From assembly GCA_947593735.1 (NCBI GenBank), contig CANQDT010000004.1, forward strand, positions 42,321 through 106,320: a DNA stretch of 64,000 nt. Reading direction: 5' to 3'. A program made the translations under genes and the position numbers. The notes beneath the pieces were generated by a model. That model made no database searches. It saw only the letters and a program-made list of their open reading frames with translations, and was not told the DNA's origin. This document shows, one piece after another, positions 1 through 8,391 of the stretch. Position 1 is the first letter of the stretch; each line of letters opens with the position of its first letter. The stretch is from an uncultured Lachnospiraceae bacterium. Its GTDB lineage: Bacteria; Bacillota; Clostridia; Lachnospirales; Lachnospiraceae.

Positions 1-1
1 C

Positions 2-745
2 GCCTCCAAATGCCTGGGAGTGGAAACGCATGTGCTCCGATATTGGGAGGAAGAGCTGGGGATCCGGATACCCAGGAATGAATTGGGTCATCGATACTAT
101 TCCGAGAAAGACATCCAGTTGCTGAAATGGGTAAAAGAACTGAAGAGTCAGGGGTTTCAGCTCCGCGCGATCCGGTTGATACTGCCCGGGGCGAAAAAAG
201 AAGATACATACGAAATGCAAGGAGAGACGCTCCTGGAGGAGCTGGAAATGGAGGAGTCTATGGGACAGAAAAATAATAAAAAAAGTAATAATATATCCGG
301 AGGGGAACTGGCTGTGCAGGAAGAGGCAAAGGAATTGCAGGTACAGGAGCAGGACAAGATGGTACAGTTCCAGGATATCATGTACCGCCTGATTTCCCAG
401 GCGATCGCGGACAACAATCAGGCGGTCGGCGAGACGGTGAGCCGGAAGCTGATCGAGACCGTGCCGGGGGAAGTGGCGAAGGAAGTGTCGAAGAACGTGA
501 CGAAGCAGTTGTCAAAGGACGTTTCGAGGGAGGTAGTCGGGGCGCTTTCTTCCCGGATGAAGGAAAGGGAAAAAAAGCAGGAAGCGCACTACCGGCAGCT
601 GGACCAGATGATCCGCAGCACGCAGCGCGCCAGAAAAGAGGTGGCGGCAGCCATGGAGCCGAAGAAGAAAAAGCAGGCGGCGGGGCGGAAAAGCCAGGAG
701 TCTGTTTTTGGAAAGATCCGGCGCAGGAAATACCGCCTGTCATAA
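2..745 (+). CDS. MerR-type helix-turn-helix protein with basic coiled tail, 5' truncated by window edge
   Basis: The reading frame is already open at base 2 and reads ASKCLGVETHVLRYWEEEL, the recognition-helix region of a MerR-like winged HTH, so the true start lies upstream of the window. About 247 codons are visible. The HTH part (first ~65 residues) ends near the RAIRLILPG segment. A Glu/Gln-rich stretch and a long charged helix follow, with the phased pattern EVAKEVSKNVTKQLSKDVS typical of a coiled coil, and then a Lys/Arg-rich C-terminus. It is probably a DNA-binding protein with an oligomerising tail, of the RacA / phage-regulator type. The target is unknown and no effector domain is visible. 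Confidence 0.7.
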   Translation, partial: ASKCLGVETHVLRYWEEELGIRIPRNELGHRYYSEKDIQLLKWVKELKSQGFQLRAIRLILPGAKKEDTYEMQGETLLEELEMEESMGQKNNKKSNNISGGELAVQEEAKELQVQEQDKMVQFQDIMYRLISQAIADNNQAVGETVSRKLIETVPGEVAKEVSKNVTKQLSKDVSREVVGALSSRMKEREKKQEAHYRQLDQMIRSTQRARKEVAAAMEPKKKKQAAGRKSQESVFGKIRRRKYRLS

Positions 746-865
746 TAGCGGGATGCGAAATCGCACTTGAACCGCGGGGCAATATTTGTTACTATGGAAT
801 CTGACGGAAAAAAGGTGAAACACAACCGGGATAAATAGCGGAAGCACGAAAGGAACAAACGGGAT

Positions 866-1543
866 ATGCTGGGAACGATCGTAAATACGGCGACGATCTT
901 AACAGGAAGCGTCGCAGGCAGTCTATTAAAAAAAGGGATCCGGGAAGAATATCAGGACGCGCTGTACAACGCAATGGGGCTTGCCGCGGTCGGCGTCGGG
1001 ATCAACCCGATCGTCAGCCATATGCCGGACAGTAAATATCCCGTTCTTTTTATCATCAGCCTTGCGGTCGGTTCCCTGATCGGGACGGCGCTGGATCTGG
1101 ACAACCGGTTCCACCGGCTGGCGGGGAAGTTCGGCAATTCGGAGCTTGGGAAAGGGCTGTCTACCGGCATCCTCCTGTTCTGCATCGGCACCTTGTCGAT
1201 CCTTGGGCCGGTCGAGAGCGCGGTCAACGGAAATAATACATATTTATTTACCAACGCGACATTGGATCTTGTGACGTCCTGCGCGCTCGCGACCACATAT
1301 GGGATCGGCATCGCGGCAGCCGCGCCCGTGCTGTTTTGCTGGCAGGGAAGCATTTATCTCCTGGCGTCGCTGGCGGAAAACGCGATCTCGCCGGATCTGA
1401 TGACGGAAGTGACGACGGTCGGCGGATTCCTGATCGCGGCGTCCGGCCTTTCGATTTTAAATCTGAAGGACTGCAAGACGCTGAATATGCTCCCGGCGCT
1501 GTTCGTGCCGGCGGTATGGTTCCTGCTGCTGCATTTCTTTTAA
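866..1543 (+). CDS. DUF554 family membrane protein (YdfK/YqgA-like)
   Basis: This 225-residue hydrophobic protein has about six or seven membrane segments. It starts MLGTIVNTATILTGSVAGS and contains the Gly-rich stretch NAMGLAAVGVGIN and a GTLSILGPVESAVNG loop, which match the DUF554 integral membrane family by memory. The family has no firm biochemical role; transport has been suggested. The start is supported by a GAAAGGA motif upstream. It is followed by a hairpin terminator and then the pfl promoter, so it is probably monocistronic. Confidence 0.8.
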   Translation: MLGTIVNTATILTGSVAGSLLKKGIREEYQDALYNAMGLAAVGVGINPIVSHMPDSKYPVLFIISLAVGSLIGTALDLDNRFHRLAGKFGNSELGKGLSTGILLFCIGTLSILGPVESAVNGNNTYLFTNATLDLVTSCALATTYGIGIAAAAPVLFCWQGSIYLLASLAENAISPDLMTEVTTVGGFLIAASGLSILNLKDCKTLNMLPALFVPAVWFLLLHFF

Positions 1544-1556
1544 AAATTTCTTTCAG

Positions 1557-1611
1557 AAAAGAGCTTTGCCTTACGGCTTTGGAAGCCGGCGGACAGAGCT
1601 TTTTCTTTTTT
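1557..1611 (+). terminator. Rho-independent terminator after the DUF554 gene
   Basis: The AAAAGAGCTTTGCC arm pairs, with a small bulge, to GGACAGAGCTTTT. An inner GGCTT/AAGCC hairpin lies between them and a T-rich tract follows. Confidence 0.7.
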
Positions 1612-1629
1612 CGCGGACCGGAATGAGTG

Positions 1630-1658
1630 TTGACATTATTCGCCGTATCCAATACAAT
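1630..1658 (+). promoter_or_regulatory. Sigma-A promoter of the pfl locus
   Basis: TTGACA at 1630-1635 and TACAAT at 1653-1658 are separated by 17 bp, close to consensus. The next good ribosome site (AAGGAGG, about 1706-1712) precedes the pfl ATG at 1722. Confidence 0.8.
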
Positions 1659-1721
1659 GAATAATACGGTGCCGGAAGGGCATCATAACGATGAGAGGAA
1701 TGCCGAAGGAGGAACTTTACC

Positions 1722-3788
1722 ATGAACAGACAGGAGTGGGAAGGATTTACAGGCGGTGTCTGGCAGAACGAGATCAATGTCAGGGATTTCATCCAGAAAA
1801 ATTTTACCATATACGAAGGCGGAGACGAGTTCCTTGCCGGACCGACGAAGGATACGGAGGATCTGTGGAAGCAGGTTCTGGATCTGATGCAGAAAGAGAG
1901 AGAAGCCGGCGGCGTACTGGATATGGATACGAAGATCGTATCGGGGATCATGTCCCACGGACCTGGTTATTTGGATAAAGACAAAGAAAAGATCGTCGGG
2001 TTTCAGACGGATAAACCGTTTAAACGGGCGCTGATGCCGAAGGGCGGGATCCGCATGGCGGTCAACGCGTGCAAGGCATACGGATACGAGGTGGATCCGG
2101 ACGTCGTGGAGACTTACACGAAACGGAGGAAGACCCACAATGACGGCGTATTTGATGTCTATACGCCCGAGATGCGCGCCTGCCGTTCCAGCCATATTAT
2201 CACCGGCTTGCCGGACGCGTATGGCAGGGGACGGATCATCGGGGACTACCGGCGCGTCGCGCTGTACGGCCTTGACCGCCTGATCGAAGAGAAGCAGCAC
2301 CAGAAGGACGGGACCCGCATCGTCATGTACGAGGACGTCATCCGGGACAGGGAGGAGCTGTCGGAGCAGATCAAGGCGCTGGAGCGGCTGAAACGGCTCG
2401 GCGATCTGTACGGATGGGATATTTCCCGGCCCGCGAGCAATACGCAGGAGGCGGTTCAATGGCTGTATTTCGGCTATCTTGCGGCGGTGAAGGAACAGAA
2501 CGGCGCGGCGATGAGCCTTGGGAGGACGTCCACATTTCTTGATATCTATGCGGAGCGCGATCTGAGGAACGGAACGTTTACGGAGGAACAGATCCAGGAG
2601 TTTATCGACCATTTCATTATGAAATTGCGCTGCGTGCGATTCGCGCGTACGCCGGATTATAACGCGCTGTTTTCCGGCGACCCGACCTGGGTTACGGAAT
2701 CCATCGCCGGCATCGGCATCGACGGGCGACCGCTGGTGACCAAAATGTCGTTCCGGTATATCCATACGCTGGAAAATCTCGGACCCGCCCCGGAACCGAA
2801 CCTGACGGTTCTGTGGTCGAGCCGGCTCCCGCGGGCGTTTAAGGAATATTGCGCGAAAATGTCGATTCAGACGTCGTCGCTCCAGTATGAGAACGACGAC
2901 CTGATGAGGGTGACGCATGGGGATGATTACGCCATCGCGTGCTGCGTGTCGTCCATGCGGGTCGGAAAAGAGATGCAGTTCTTCGGCGCGCGCGCCAATC
3001 TCGCCAAATGCCTGCTGTATGCCATCAACGGCGGGGTCGACGAGGTCACGAAAAAACAGGTCGGACCGAAATACCGTCCGGTGACGGGCGACTATCTCGA
3101 TTACGACGACGTGATGAGCAAATATGAGGATATGATGAAATGGCTGGCAGGCGTTTATGTGAACGCGCTGAACATCATCCATTATATGCATGATAAATAT
3201 TGTTATGAGAAGATCCAGATGGCGCTGCACGACCAGGAAGTGAAACGCTACTTTGCGACGGGGATCGCGGGACTGTCCGTTGTGGCGGATTCCCTGTCGG
3301 CGATCCGGTACGCGAAGGTCCGCGCCATCCGTGATGAGGATGGGATCGTCGTGGATTATGAGGTGGAAGGTGATTTTCCGAAGTATGGGAATAATGACGA
3401 CCGCGTCGATTCGATCGCGACAGGCATTGTGAAAAAATTCATGAATTATATCCGCGGGAACCACACGTACCGGAACAGCGTGCCGACGATGTCCATTTTG
3501 ACGATCACGTCCAATGTGGTTTATGGAAAACATACCGGCTCCACGCCGGACGGAAGAAAGGCGGGCGTTCCGCTGGCGCCGGGCGCAAACCCGATGCACG
3601 GGCGCGACAGCCACGGGGCATTAGCGTCCCTGTCTTCGGTCGCGAAAATCCCGTTTGCCCACGCGCAGGACGGGATCTCCAATACGTTTTCGATCGTGCC
3701 GGGAGCGCTCGGTAAGGACGACGAGATATTTGTCGGCGACCTGGACGTTGACCTGTTCTCCGCGGACGCCGGGAAAACGCTTCGATAG
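1722..3788 (+). CDS. pflB: Pyruvate formate-lyase catalytic subunit lacking the glycyl-radical domain
   Basis: This 688-residue protein matches formate acetyltransferase along its length. It carries the catalytic cysteine pair in [15 protein letters not shown] and the barrel segments [19 protein letters not shown] and [19 protein letters not shown]. Such enzymes convert pyruvate plus CoA to acetyl-CoA plus formate using a glycyl radical. Family members are usually about 740-760 residues. This one ends shortly after [15 protein letters not shown] and has no RVSGYAV radical loop, which is instead encoded by a separate gene at 4004-4249. The ATG at 1722 follows an AAGGAGG site. I infer an enzyme assembled from two or more polypeptides. 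Confidence 0.9.
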   Translation: MNRQEWEGFTGGVWQNEINVRDFIQKNFTIYEGGDEFLAGPTKDTEDLWKQVLDLMQKEREAGGVLDMDTKIVSGIMSHGPGYLDKDKEKIVGFQTDKPFKRALMPKGGIRMAVNACKAYGYEVDPDVVETYTKRRKTHNDGVFDVYTPEMRACRSSHIITGLPDAYGRGRIIGDYRRVALYGLDRLIEEKQHQKDGTRIVMYEDVIRDREELSEQIKALERLKRLGDLYGWDISRPASNTQEAVQWLYFGYLAAVKEQNGAAMSLGRTSTFLDIYAERDLRNGTFTEEQIQEFIDHFIMKLRCVRFARTPDYNALFSGDPTWVTESIAGIGIDGRPLVTKMSFRYIHTLENLGPAPEPNLTVLWSSRLPRAFKEYCAKMSIQTSSLQYENDDLMRVTHGDDYAIACCVSSMRVGKEMQFFGARANLAKCLLYAINGGVDEVTKKQVGPKYRPVTGDYLDYDDVMSKYEDMMKWLAGVYVNALNIIHYMHDKYCYEKIQMALHDQEVKRYFATGIAGLSVVADSLSAIRYAKVRAIRDEDGIVVDYEVEGDFPKYGNNDDRVDSIATGIVKKFMNYIRGNHTYRNSVPTMSILTITSNVVYGKHTGSTPDGRKAGVPLAPGANPMHGRDSHGALASLSSVAKIPFAHAQDGISNTFSIVPGALGKDDEIFVGDLDVDLFSADAGKTLR

Positions 3789-3804
3789 GATTCAGGAGGA
3801 CAGT

Positions 3805-4035
3805 ATGGATCAGCAGGAACAGATCAATCACGTTGTGGCGATGCTGGATCAGTTTATGGACGGAGGCGGCGGCCACATGAATATCAAAGTGGATGAAACA
3901 ATGTTGTCGGATCAGGTGCACGTCAGGACGTATAATACGAACGCGTGCCAGGAGGGAATGGCGTGCCAGGTACCGACCGCCGAATGGGAAGGAGAAGATC
4001 AGGATGAGGAATGGAAATCAGAAACAGGTAGATAA
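3805..4035 (+). CDS. Small protein resembling the start of a glycyl-radical domain, without the radical loop
   Basis: This 76-residue gene starts at ATG 3805 after an AGGAGGA site, 16 bp behind pflB. Its segment [20 protein letters not shown] aligns by eye with [20 protein letters not shown] of the next gene, so it looks like a paralogue of the GRE-domain N-terminus. It then diverges into a sequence with two cysteines (NACQEGMAC) and an acidic tail, and has no RVSGYAV motif. It overlaps the next gene by 32 bp in another frame. It could be a third subunit, a chaperone for the radical domain, or a decaying duplicate; the well-formed ribosome site argues that it is translated. Confidence 0.6.
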   Translation: MDQQEQINHVVAMLDQFMDGGGGHMNIKVDETMLSDQVHVRTYNTNACQEGMACQVPTAEWEGEDQDEEWKSETGR

Positions 4036-4249
4036 TCTGGTCGGATTGCTGGACGGATATACCGAGCAGGGAGGGCATCATCTGAATGTCAACGTGTTCG
4101 ATCGGGAGACATTGATCGACGCCCAGAAGCACCCGGAGAAATATCCGCAGCTGACCGTCCGCGTATCCGGATATGCGGTTAATTTTATCAAATTGACGAA
4201 AGAACAGCAGGACGACGTTATTTCCCGGACCTTCCATGAAGGGATGTGA
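4004..4249 (+). CDS. Stand-alone glycyl-radical domain of pyruvate formate-lyase (GrcA/YfiD-like)
   Basis: This 81-residue protein corresponds almost exactly to the C-terminal domain missing from the pflB product. It contains [15 protein letters not shown], the radical loop RVSGYAVNF and the family ending [11 protein letters not shown]. The glycine in SGYAV is the expected radical site. The start at ATG 4004 has an AAGGAG site about 10 bp upstream. Enteric GrcA (YfiD) is a known free-standing radical domain that repairs oxygen-cleaved PFL. Here, because the large subunit has no such domain, the small protein is probably an obligatory subunit rather than a spare part. The activase gene follows, overlapping by 4 bp. 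Confidence 0.88.
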   Translation: MRNGNQKQVDNLVGLLDGYTEQGGHHLNVNVFDRETLIDAQKHPEKYPQLTVRVSGYAVNFIKLTKEQQDDVISRTFHEGM

Positions 4250-5010
4250 CGTTGCTGACAGGATATGTCCATTCCATTGAGACGTTCGGAACCGTCGATG
4301 GTCCGGGCGTCCGCTACGTTGTATTTCTTCAGGGATGCCCGATGCGGTGCCTCTACTGCCACAATCCGGATACATGGGACATCGGGGGCGGGCAGCCGAA
4401 GACGGTAGCGGAGATCATGGAAGATTATCAAAAATACAGACCGTTCCTGGCAAACGGCGGGCTGACGGTGACAGGCGGCGAGCCGCTGGTCCAGATGGAA
4501 TTTGTCCTCGCCCTGTTCCGGGCGGCTGCGGAGCGCGGCATCCATACCTGCCTGGATACGTCCGGCGTGACGTTCCAGCCCGGCAATGTTGCGCTGATGG
4601 AGCGGTTTGACCGGTTGATGGAAGTCACGGATCTGGTGATGCTGGATATCAAGCACATCGACCCGGAGAAACATCTCGCGCTGACCGGGAAAAAACAGGA
4701 GCCGATCCTGGAGTTCGCCCGGTATGTATCCGCGAAGCCGGATACGCAGCTGTGGATCCGACATGTTGTTGTTCCCGGATGGACGGATCAGCCGGAATTT
4801 CTGGAACGCCTGGGGCAGTTTCTCGCGACGCTGCCGAAGGTCGACGCGCTCGATCTGCTGCTCTACCATACGATGGGCAGGGAAAAGTATGAAAACCTTG
4901 GCATAAACTATCCGCTGGAGGGCGTTCCGGCGATGGAGAAGGAGGGCGCCGTCAGGGCGCGGAATATCGTTCTTCAGGCGTATCAGAAGGCAAAAAAAAC
5001 TCTTGCATAG
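4246..5010 (+). CDS. pflA: Pyruvate formate-lyase activating enzyme (radical SAM)
   Basis: This 254-residue radical-SAM protein should install the glycyl radical on the small domain encoded just upstream. The opening [18 protein letters not shown] and the iron-sulfur motif [15 protein letters not shown] (CxxxCxxC) are diagnostic, and [13 protein letters not shown] is the SAM-binding GGE region. Length is normal for the family (about 245-265). The start is ambiguous: GTG 4246 overlaps the upstream stop by 4 bp, but TTG 4252 has better spacing from GAAGGG at 4238-4243. The overlap implies translational coupling with the glycyl-radical domain. Confidence 0.93.
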   Translation: MTLLTGYVHSIETFGTVDGPGVRYVVFLQGCPMRCLYCHNPDTWDIGGGQPKTVAEIMEDYQKYRPFLANGGLTVTGGEPLVQMEFVLALFRAAAERGIHTCLDTSGVTFQPGNVALMERFDRLMEVTDLVMLDIKHIDPEKHLALTGKKQEPILEFARYVSAKPDTQLWIRHVVVPGWTDQPEFLERLGQFLATLPKVDALDLLLYHTMGREKYENLGINYPLEGVPAMEKEGAVRARNIVLQAYQKAKKTLA

Positions 5011-5031
5011 TGGAAAAAACTGTATTATAGT
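5003..5031 (+). promoter_or_regulatory. Promoter of the ferredoxin gene
   Basis: TTGCAT at 5003-5008 (overlapping the pflA stop codon) and TATAGT at 5026-5031 have a 17-bp spacer. The ferredoxin ATG is at 5070 with AAGGAGG just before it. Confidence 0.6.
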
Positions 5032-5069
5032 AGTGCTATACGAAAAGAGTATACAAGGAGGATACAGGT

Positions 5070-5240
5070 ATGGCTTATGTGATTTCAGAAGATTGTTTAT
5101 CATGCGGAGCATGTGCGGATCAGTGTCCGGCAGGAGCGATCAGCGAGGGAGATACACAGTATGTGATCGACGCTGACGCATGCCTGGATTGCGGAGCGTG
5201 CGCGGATCAGTGCCCTGCATCTGCGATTCATGCGGAATAA
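5070..5240 (+). CDS. 2[4Fe-4S] clostridial-type ferredoxin
   Basis: This 56-residue protein has two copies of the cluster motif CxxCxxCxxxCP: CLSCGACADQCP and CLDCGACADQCP. Two cubane clusters are therefore expected, giving a low-potential one-electron carrier for fermentation enzymes or for reducing the PFL activase. Size is typical of clostridial ferredoxins (about 55 residues). ATG 5070 follows an AAGGAGG site. It has its own promoter inside the end of pflA, and a long inverted repeat lies just downstream. Confidence 0.95.
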   Translation: MAYVISEDCLSCGACADQCPAGAISEGDTQYVIDADACLDCGACADQCPASAIHAE

Positions 5241-5259
5241 TCATCGAGAAGAGAAACGA

Positions 5260-5325
5260 ACTGCCGCACAGTGACGAAACGGAAGCGAAACGGATGAAAG
5301 TCCCGCGCCTGCATTGTGCGGCAGT
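5260..5325. repeat. Inverted repeat downstream of the ferredoxin gene
   Basis: An 11-bp perfect inverted repeat, ACTGCCGCACA at 5260-5270 and TGTGCGGCAGT at 5315-5325, encloses about 44 bp. There is no T-tract, so it is not an obvious terminator; it may stabilise the 3' end of the ferredoxin mRNA. Confidence 0.5.
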
Positions 5326-5411
5326 CCTGTATTATCAGGAGATGGAACGCGCCGCGGGATATCATCCGGGACGCGGACAGATCAGAACAGAAAGAACAGG
5401 AGGAATACGCC

Positions 5412-5624
5412 ATGGCAAAGATAACAAAGGATATGTTGATCGGGGATACGCTCCGGATCGACGCCAATCTGGTTCCGATTTTTCTTGCTTCCGGCATGCA
5501 TTGCCTCGGCTGCCCTTCCGCGCAGGCGGAAACGATCGAGCAGGCGGCGATGGTACACGGGCTGGACGCGGACGAGCTGGTTGGGAAGCTGAATGAGTAT
5601 CTGGAAGCGAAAGAAAACGCGTAG
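5412..5624 (+). CDS. DUF1858 domain protein
   Basis: This 70-residue protein matches the DUF1858 family: ITKDMLIGDTLRIDANLVPI, then MHCLGCPSAQAETIEQA with a CxxC pair, then a helical end. The family is found alone or fused to redox/hybrid-cluster proteins in anaerobes; the Cys pair suggests metal binding or redox chemistry, but the function is not established. ATG 5412 is supported by AGGAGG at 5398-5403. It lies between ferredoxin and rubrerythrin genes, consistent with a redox or oxidative-stress role. Confidence 0.85.
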   Translation: MAKITKDMLIGDTLRIDANLVPIFLASGMHCLGCPSAQAETIEQAAMVHGLDADELVGKLNEYLEAKENA

Positions 5625-5672
5625 GAAACGCACCGCGTTTTTCCGAGAATGTTGACGACAGGAGGGGTGACG

Positions 5673-6212
5673 ATGGAACTGAAAGGAAGCAAAACCGAAC
5701 AAAACCTGATGGAAGCAATGGCTGGAGAAAGCATTGCCCGCAATAAGTATACGTACTTCGCGTCCAAAGCGAAGAAGGACGGATATCAGCAGATCGCGTC
5801 GATCTTTGAGGAGACCGCGAACAATGAGAAAGAACACGCGAAGATCTGGTTCAAGTATCTCAACGGAGGCGCTGTCGGCAGTACGGAGGAGAACCTGCTG
5901 AAAGCGGCGGAAGGCGAGAATTTTGAATGGACCGATATGTATGACCGCATGGCGAAGGAAGCCAGGGAAGAAGGCTTCGATGAGATTGCCGACCGGTTTG
6001 AGATGGTCGGGAGGATCGAAAAAGAACATGAGGAACGGTTCCGCCGGCTTCTCGCGAATGTAAAGGAAGGGCTTGTATTCTCCAAGGATAACGACGCGGT
6101 TTGGATCTGCGCGAACTGCGGCCATGTCGTGATCGGCAGGCAGGCTCCGGAGATCTGCCCGGTATGCGCGCATCCGCAGGCATATTTCCAGGTAAAAGCG
6201 GAGAATTATTAA
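5673..6212 (+). CDS. Rubrerythrin
   Basis: This 179-residue protein has an N-terminal ferritin-like diiron helical bundle ([40 protein letters not shown] supply the Glu/ExxH ligands) and a C-terminal rubredoxin knuckle with two CxxC pairs (CANCGHVV and CPVCAHP). Rubrerythrins reduce hydrogen peroxide in the cytoplasm of anaerobes, taking electrons through rubredoxin-type centres. The start is placed at ATG 5673 because GGAGGGG lies 7 bp upstream; the in-frame ATG at 5649 has no good site. It fits with the oxygen-sensitive PFL locus upstream. Confidence 0.95.
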   Translation: MELKGSKTEQNLMEAMAGESIARNKYTYFASKAKKDGYQQIASIFEETANNEKEHAKIWFKYLNGGAVGSTEENLLKAAEGENFEWTDMYDRMAKEAREEGFDEIADRFEMVGRIEKEHEERFRRLLANVKEGLVFSKDNDAVWICANCGHVVIGRQAPEICPVCAHPQAYFQVKAENY

Positions 6213-6237
6213 ACTTACGGCAGAAAGAAACGAAGCG

Positions 6238-6277
6238 AGGGATGGGATCCGGCTATGAGCGGGGTTCCATCCCTTTT
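6238..6277 (+). terminator. Terminator after rubrerythrin
   Basis: The arms AGGGATGG and CCATCCCT form a hairpin with extra GG/CC pairs inside, followed by TTTT. Confidence 0.65.
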
Positions 6278-6362
6278 GATATCCGGACGCGGTCGGACGG
6301 TTTTATGAATAAATCTTCCTGTTTTTCATATGTATATAAGGAAAGACCGGGAACGATTGGAT

Positions 6363-7157
6363 ATGAAGAATAAAGCTGTTTTTCTCTTTGTTTTTTACGC
6401 GCTGTTCATTGGATTGTGTTATACGCTGAATCAGTATGAGACGATCCCGACGGGAAAGACGAAAGTCAAAAAAAATACCGAACCGGGCAAGATCATGGTG
6501 ATCGACGCGGGCCACGGCGGGATGGATCCCGGCAAAGTCGGGGTCAACAACGCTCTGGAGAAGGATGTGAATCTTTCCATCGTAAAAAAACTGAAAGCGC
6601 TGATGGAAAAGGAGGGCGTCCGGGTCATCCTGACGCGGGATTCCGATAAGGCGCTGTACCGTTCCTCCGATACGCACAAAAAATCGGCGGATCTGCAGAG
6701 GCGTACCAATCTGATCACGGAGTCCAAGGCGGATCTGGTCGTCAGCATCCACCAGAACAGTTTTCCGTCGCCGGATGTAAAAGGGGCGCAGGTGTTTTAT
6801 TATGAGGATTCCCCGGAAAGCGAGATGCTGGCGCAATGCGTACAGGATCGCCTGCGCGCGGATCTGGATCCGGAGAATAAGAGGGAGATCAAGCCGAACG
6901 CGTCGTATTATCTTCTGAAACAGAACCCGTGCCCGATGGTGATCGTGGAATGTGGATTTTTGTCCAATCCGGAAGAAGCGGATCTGCTGATCACGGACGA
7001 ATACCAGGACAGGATCGCGCGGGCGGTTCGGAAAGGCGTGCTGGATTATTGGAAACAGGAGAGCGATTCCGCCGGGGAAGAACAGAAACAGCCGGAGAAA
7101 CAGCCGGCGATGATCCGATATACAAAAAGGGGTGTCGTGTCTCGATTATCGTGCTGA
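6363..7157 (+). CDS. N-acetylmuramoyl-L-alanine amidase, CwlD-like (Amidase_3)
   Basis: This 264-residue protein has an N-terminal membrane anchor (AVFLFVFYALFIGLCY) and an Amidase_3 zinc domain. Ligands are visible in MVIDAGHGGMDPG, LEKDVNLSI and VSIHQNSF, with the catalytic Glu in VIVECGFLSNPEEADLL. It should cleave the amide between muramic acid and the stem peptide outside the membrane. Architecture and size resemble CwlD, which makes muramic lactam in spore cortex; a vegetative wall role is equally possible. The start is uncertain: ATG 6363 gives a clean anchor, while ATG 6330 is in frame. Confidence 0.88.
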   Translation: MKNKAVFLFVFYALFIGLCYTLNQYETIPTGKTKVKKNTEPGKIMVIDAGHGGMDPGKVGVNNALEKDVNLSIVKKLKALMEKEGVRVILTRDSDKALYRSSDTHKKSADLQRRTNLITESKADLVVSIHQNSFPSPDVKGAQVFYYEDSPESEMLAQCVQDRLRADLDPENKREIKPNASYYLLKQNPCPMVIVECGFLSNPEEADLLITDEYQDRIARAVRKGVLDYWKQESDSAGEEQKQPEKQPAMIRYTKRGVVSRLSC

Positions 7158-7231
7158 CCGGCTGTCTCAGCGGCGTCTGGTATCCTGTCATCCTCATCTG
7201 CCCGGCGCAGGGACCGGGATATCTGGTTGCC

Positions 7232-7249
7232 GGCTGAAACAGCCTTTTT
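7232..7249 (+). terminator. Terminator after the amidase gene
   Basis: GGCTG-AAA-CAGCC is followed by TTTTT. It lies in the 326-bp space (7158-7483) between the amidase and mecA. The rest of that space is AT-rich and holds only the mecA promoter. Confidence 0.7.
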
Positions 7250-7401
7250 ACTGTGAGAGATCATCATGGCAAGTGGTGTGATATGTTAAGAAAAAAATGA
7301 GAATGATCCGGAATATGGATATTATACACATAATTTCCAAAATTTACAAGCATAACTTTTTTTCTACAAAATCTTTTGTAAGAATTGGCAGAGAAAAAGA
7401 C

Positions 7402-7430
7402 TTTACACAATGAATAAAAATGAGTATACT
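7402..7430 (+). promoter_or_regulatory. Promoter of mecA
   Basis: TTTACA at 7402-7407, a 17-bp spacer, then TATACT at 7425-7430 lie about 54 bp before the mecA start. Confidence 0.7.
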
Positions 7431-7483
7431 AATAATACAAATCGAAGATTTGTGAGTAATATACGTTGAAGGGAAGTGATTCT

Positions 7484-8233
7484 ATGAAAATAGAACGACT
7501 GAACGAAAACCAAATTCGATGCACCCTGAACAAAAAAGACCTCGCGGAGCGGGAGATGGTCATTACCGAGCTGGCATACGGCACGGACAAAGCCCGCAAG
7601 CTGTTTCAGGAAATGATGCAGCAGGCTGCCGAGGAATGTGATTTTGATGCAGAAAATATCCCGTTAATGATAGAAGCGATACCAATGAATGCGGATTGTC
7701 TGGTGCTGGTCATCACCAAGGTTGAGGATCCGGAAGAACTGGATACCCGGTTTTCCAGATTCACCAGACCGGGCGAGGATGATGTCCCGGACGATATGGC
7801 AGGGAACATGGAACAGACGATACAGGACATCATTGGACCGGAGTTGGACGATTTACTTAGACGGGCGATGGAGCTCGGCCGGGTCAAAACCAGCAAGGAA
7901 CTGAATGAGAAAATAGAAGAAAATGGGAAAGTTCCGCTGTATACCATTTTTTCCTTTGACGAATTTGATTCGATTGCCCAGGTTTCCCGGGTATTGGCGC
8001 CGTTTTATAAAGGGGATAACGCGTTATATCAGGATCCGGCGACCGAACGGTATTATCTGGTCGTGAATTTTCAGGGTGGAACGATGGCGGAGTATCACCG
8101 CGCGATCCATGTGCTGTTGGATTTTGGCAAAAAAGAAAAAATGCCGTCCACGAGAGTGCAGTTTTTCAGAGAGCATTTTTCTATTCTGTATGACAAGCAC
8201 GCCATACAGACGATCGCGCAGCAGGAGCAATAA
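7484..8233 (+). CDS. mecA: MecA-family adaptor protein for ClpCP
   Basis: This 249-residue protein has the opening MKIERLNENQIRCTLNKKDL of MecA, an acidic linker in the middle and a C-terminal adaptor domain (VPLYTIFSFDEFDSIAQVSR). MecA proteins deliver substrates such as competence factor ComK to the ClpC-ClpP protease and help ClpC assemble. ATG 7484 is chosen over TTG 7466 because GAAGGGAAG sits at proper distance and the family begins MKIERL. It appears monocistronic, flanked by its own promoter and a strong terminator. Confidence 0.9.
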   Translation: MKIERLNENQIRCTLNKKDLAEREMVITELAYGTDKARKLFQEMMQQAAEECDFDAENIPLMIEAIPMNADCLVLVITKVEDPEELDTRFSRFTRPGEDDVPDDMAGNMEQTIQDIIGPELDDLLRRAMELGRVKTSKELNEKIEENGKVPLYTIFSFDEFDSIAQVSRVLAPFYKGDNALYQDPATERYYLVVNFQGGTMAEYHRAIHVLLDFGKKEKMPSTRVQFFREHFSILYDKHAIQTIAQQEQ

Positions 8234-8243
8234 AATATGCATG

Positions 8244-8314
8244 AAAAAAAGGGGACTCCCCTCTGACGGAACGGCAGGATACGCGATCCGTCAGGACGGA
8301 CGTCCTCTTTTTTT
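8244..8314 (+). terminator. Large terminator after mecA
   Basis: An outer 13-bp stem pairs the A7-GGGGAC arm (8244-8256) with the GTCCTC-T7 arm (8302-8314). An inner 8-bp stem CTGACGGA/TCCGTCAG lies within it. Confidence 0.75.
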
Positions 8315-8348
8315 ATGTCACAGGAAATTTCGTCCTGTGACATAAAAA
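8310..8348. terminator. Bidirectional terminator between mecA and the divergent-strand regulator
   Basis: A perfect 16-bp inverted repeat (arms 8310-8325 and 8333-8348; core ATGTCACAGGA/TCCTGTGACAT) has a 7-base loop. A/T tracts at both ends let it stop transcription from mecA (+) and from the regulator gene (-). Confidence 0.8.
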
Positions 8349-8391
8349 GCCTCCGGCTGGATGCGCAGCTCGCAGAGAGGAAACTGCTGCT

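Noticed and set aside
1691..1978. A small plus-strand frame at the pfl start
   Set aside because: It overlaps the start of pflB in another frame and lacks its own ribosome site; pflB is unambiguous.
1683..3614. A 643-codon open frame antisense to pflB
   Set aside because: Shadow frame: the sense strand carries clear PFL motifs and a strong ribosome site.
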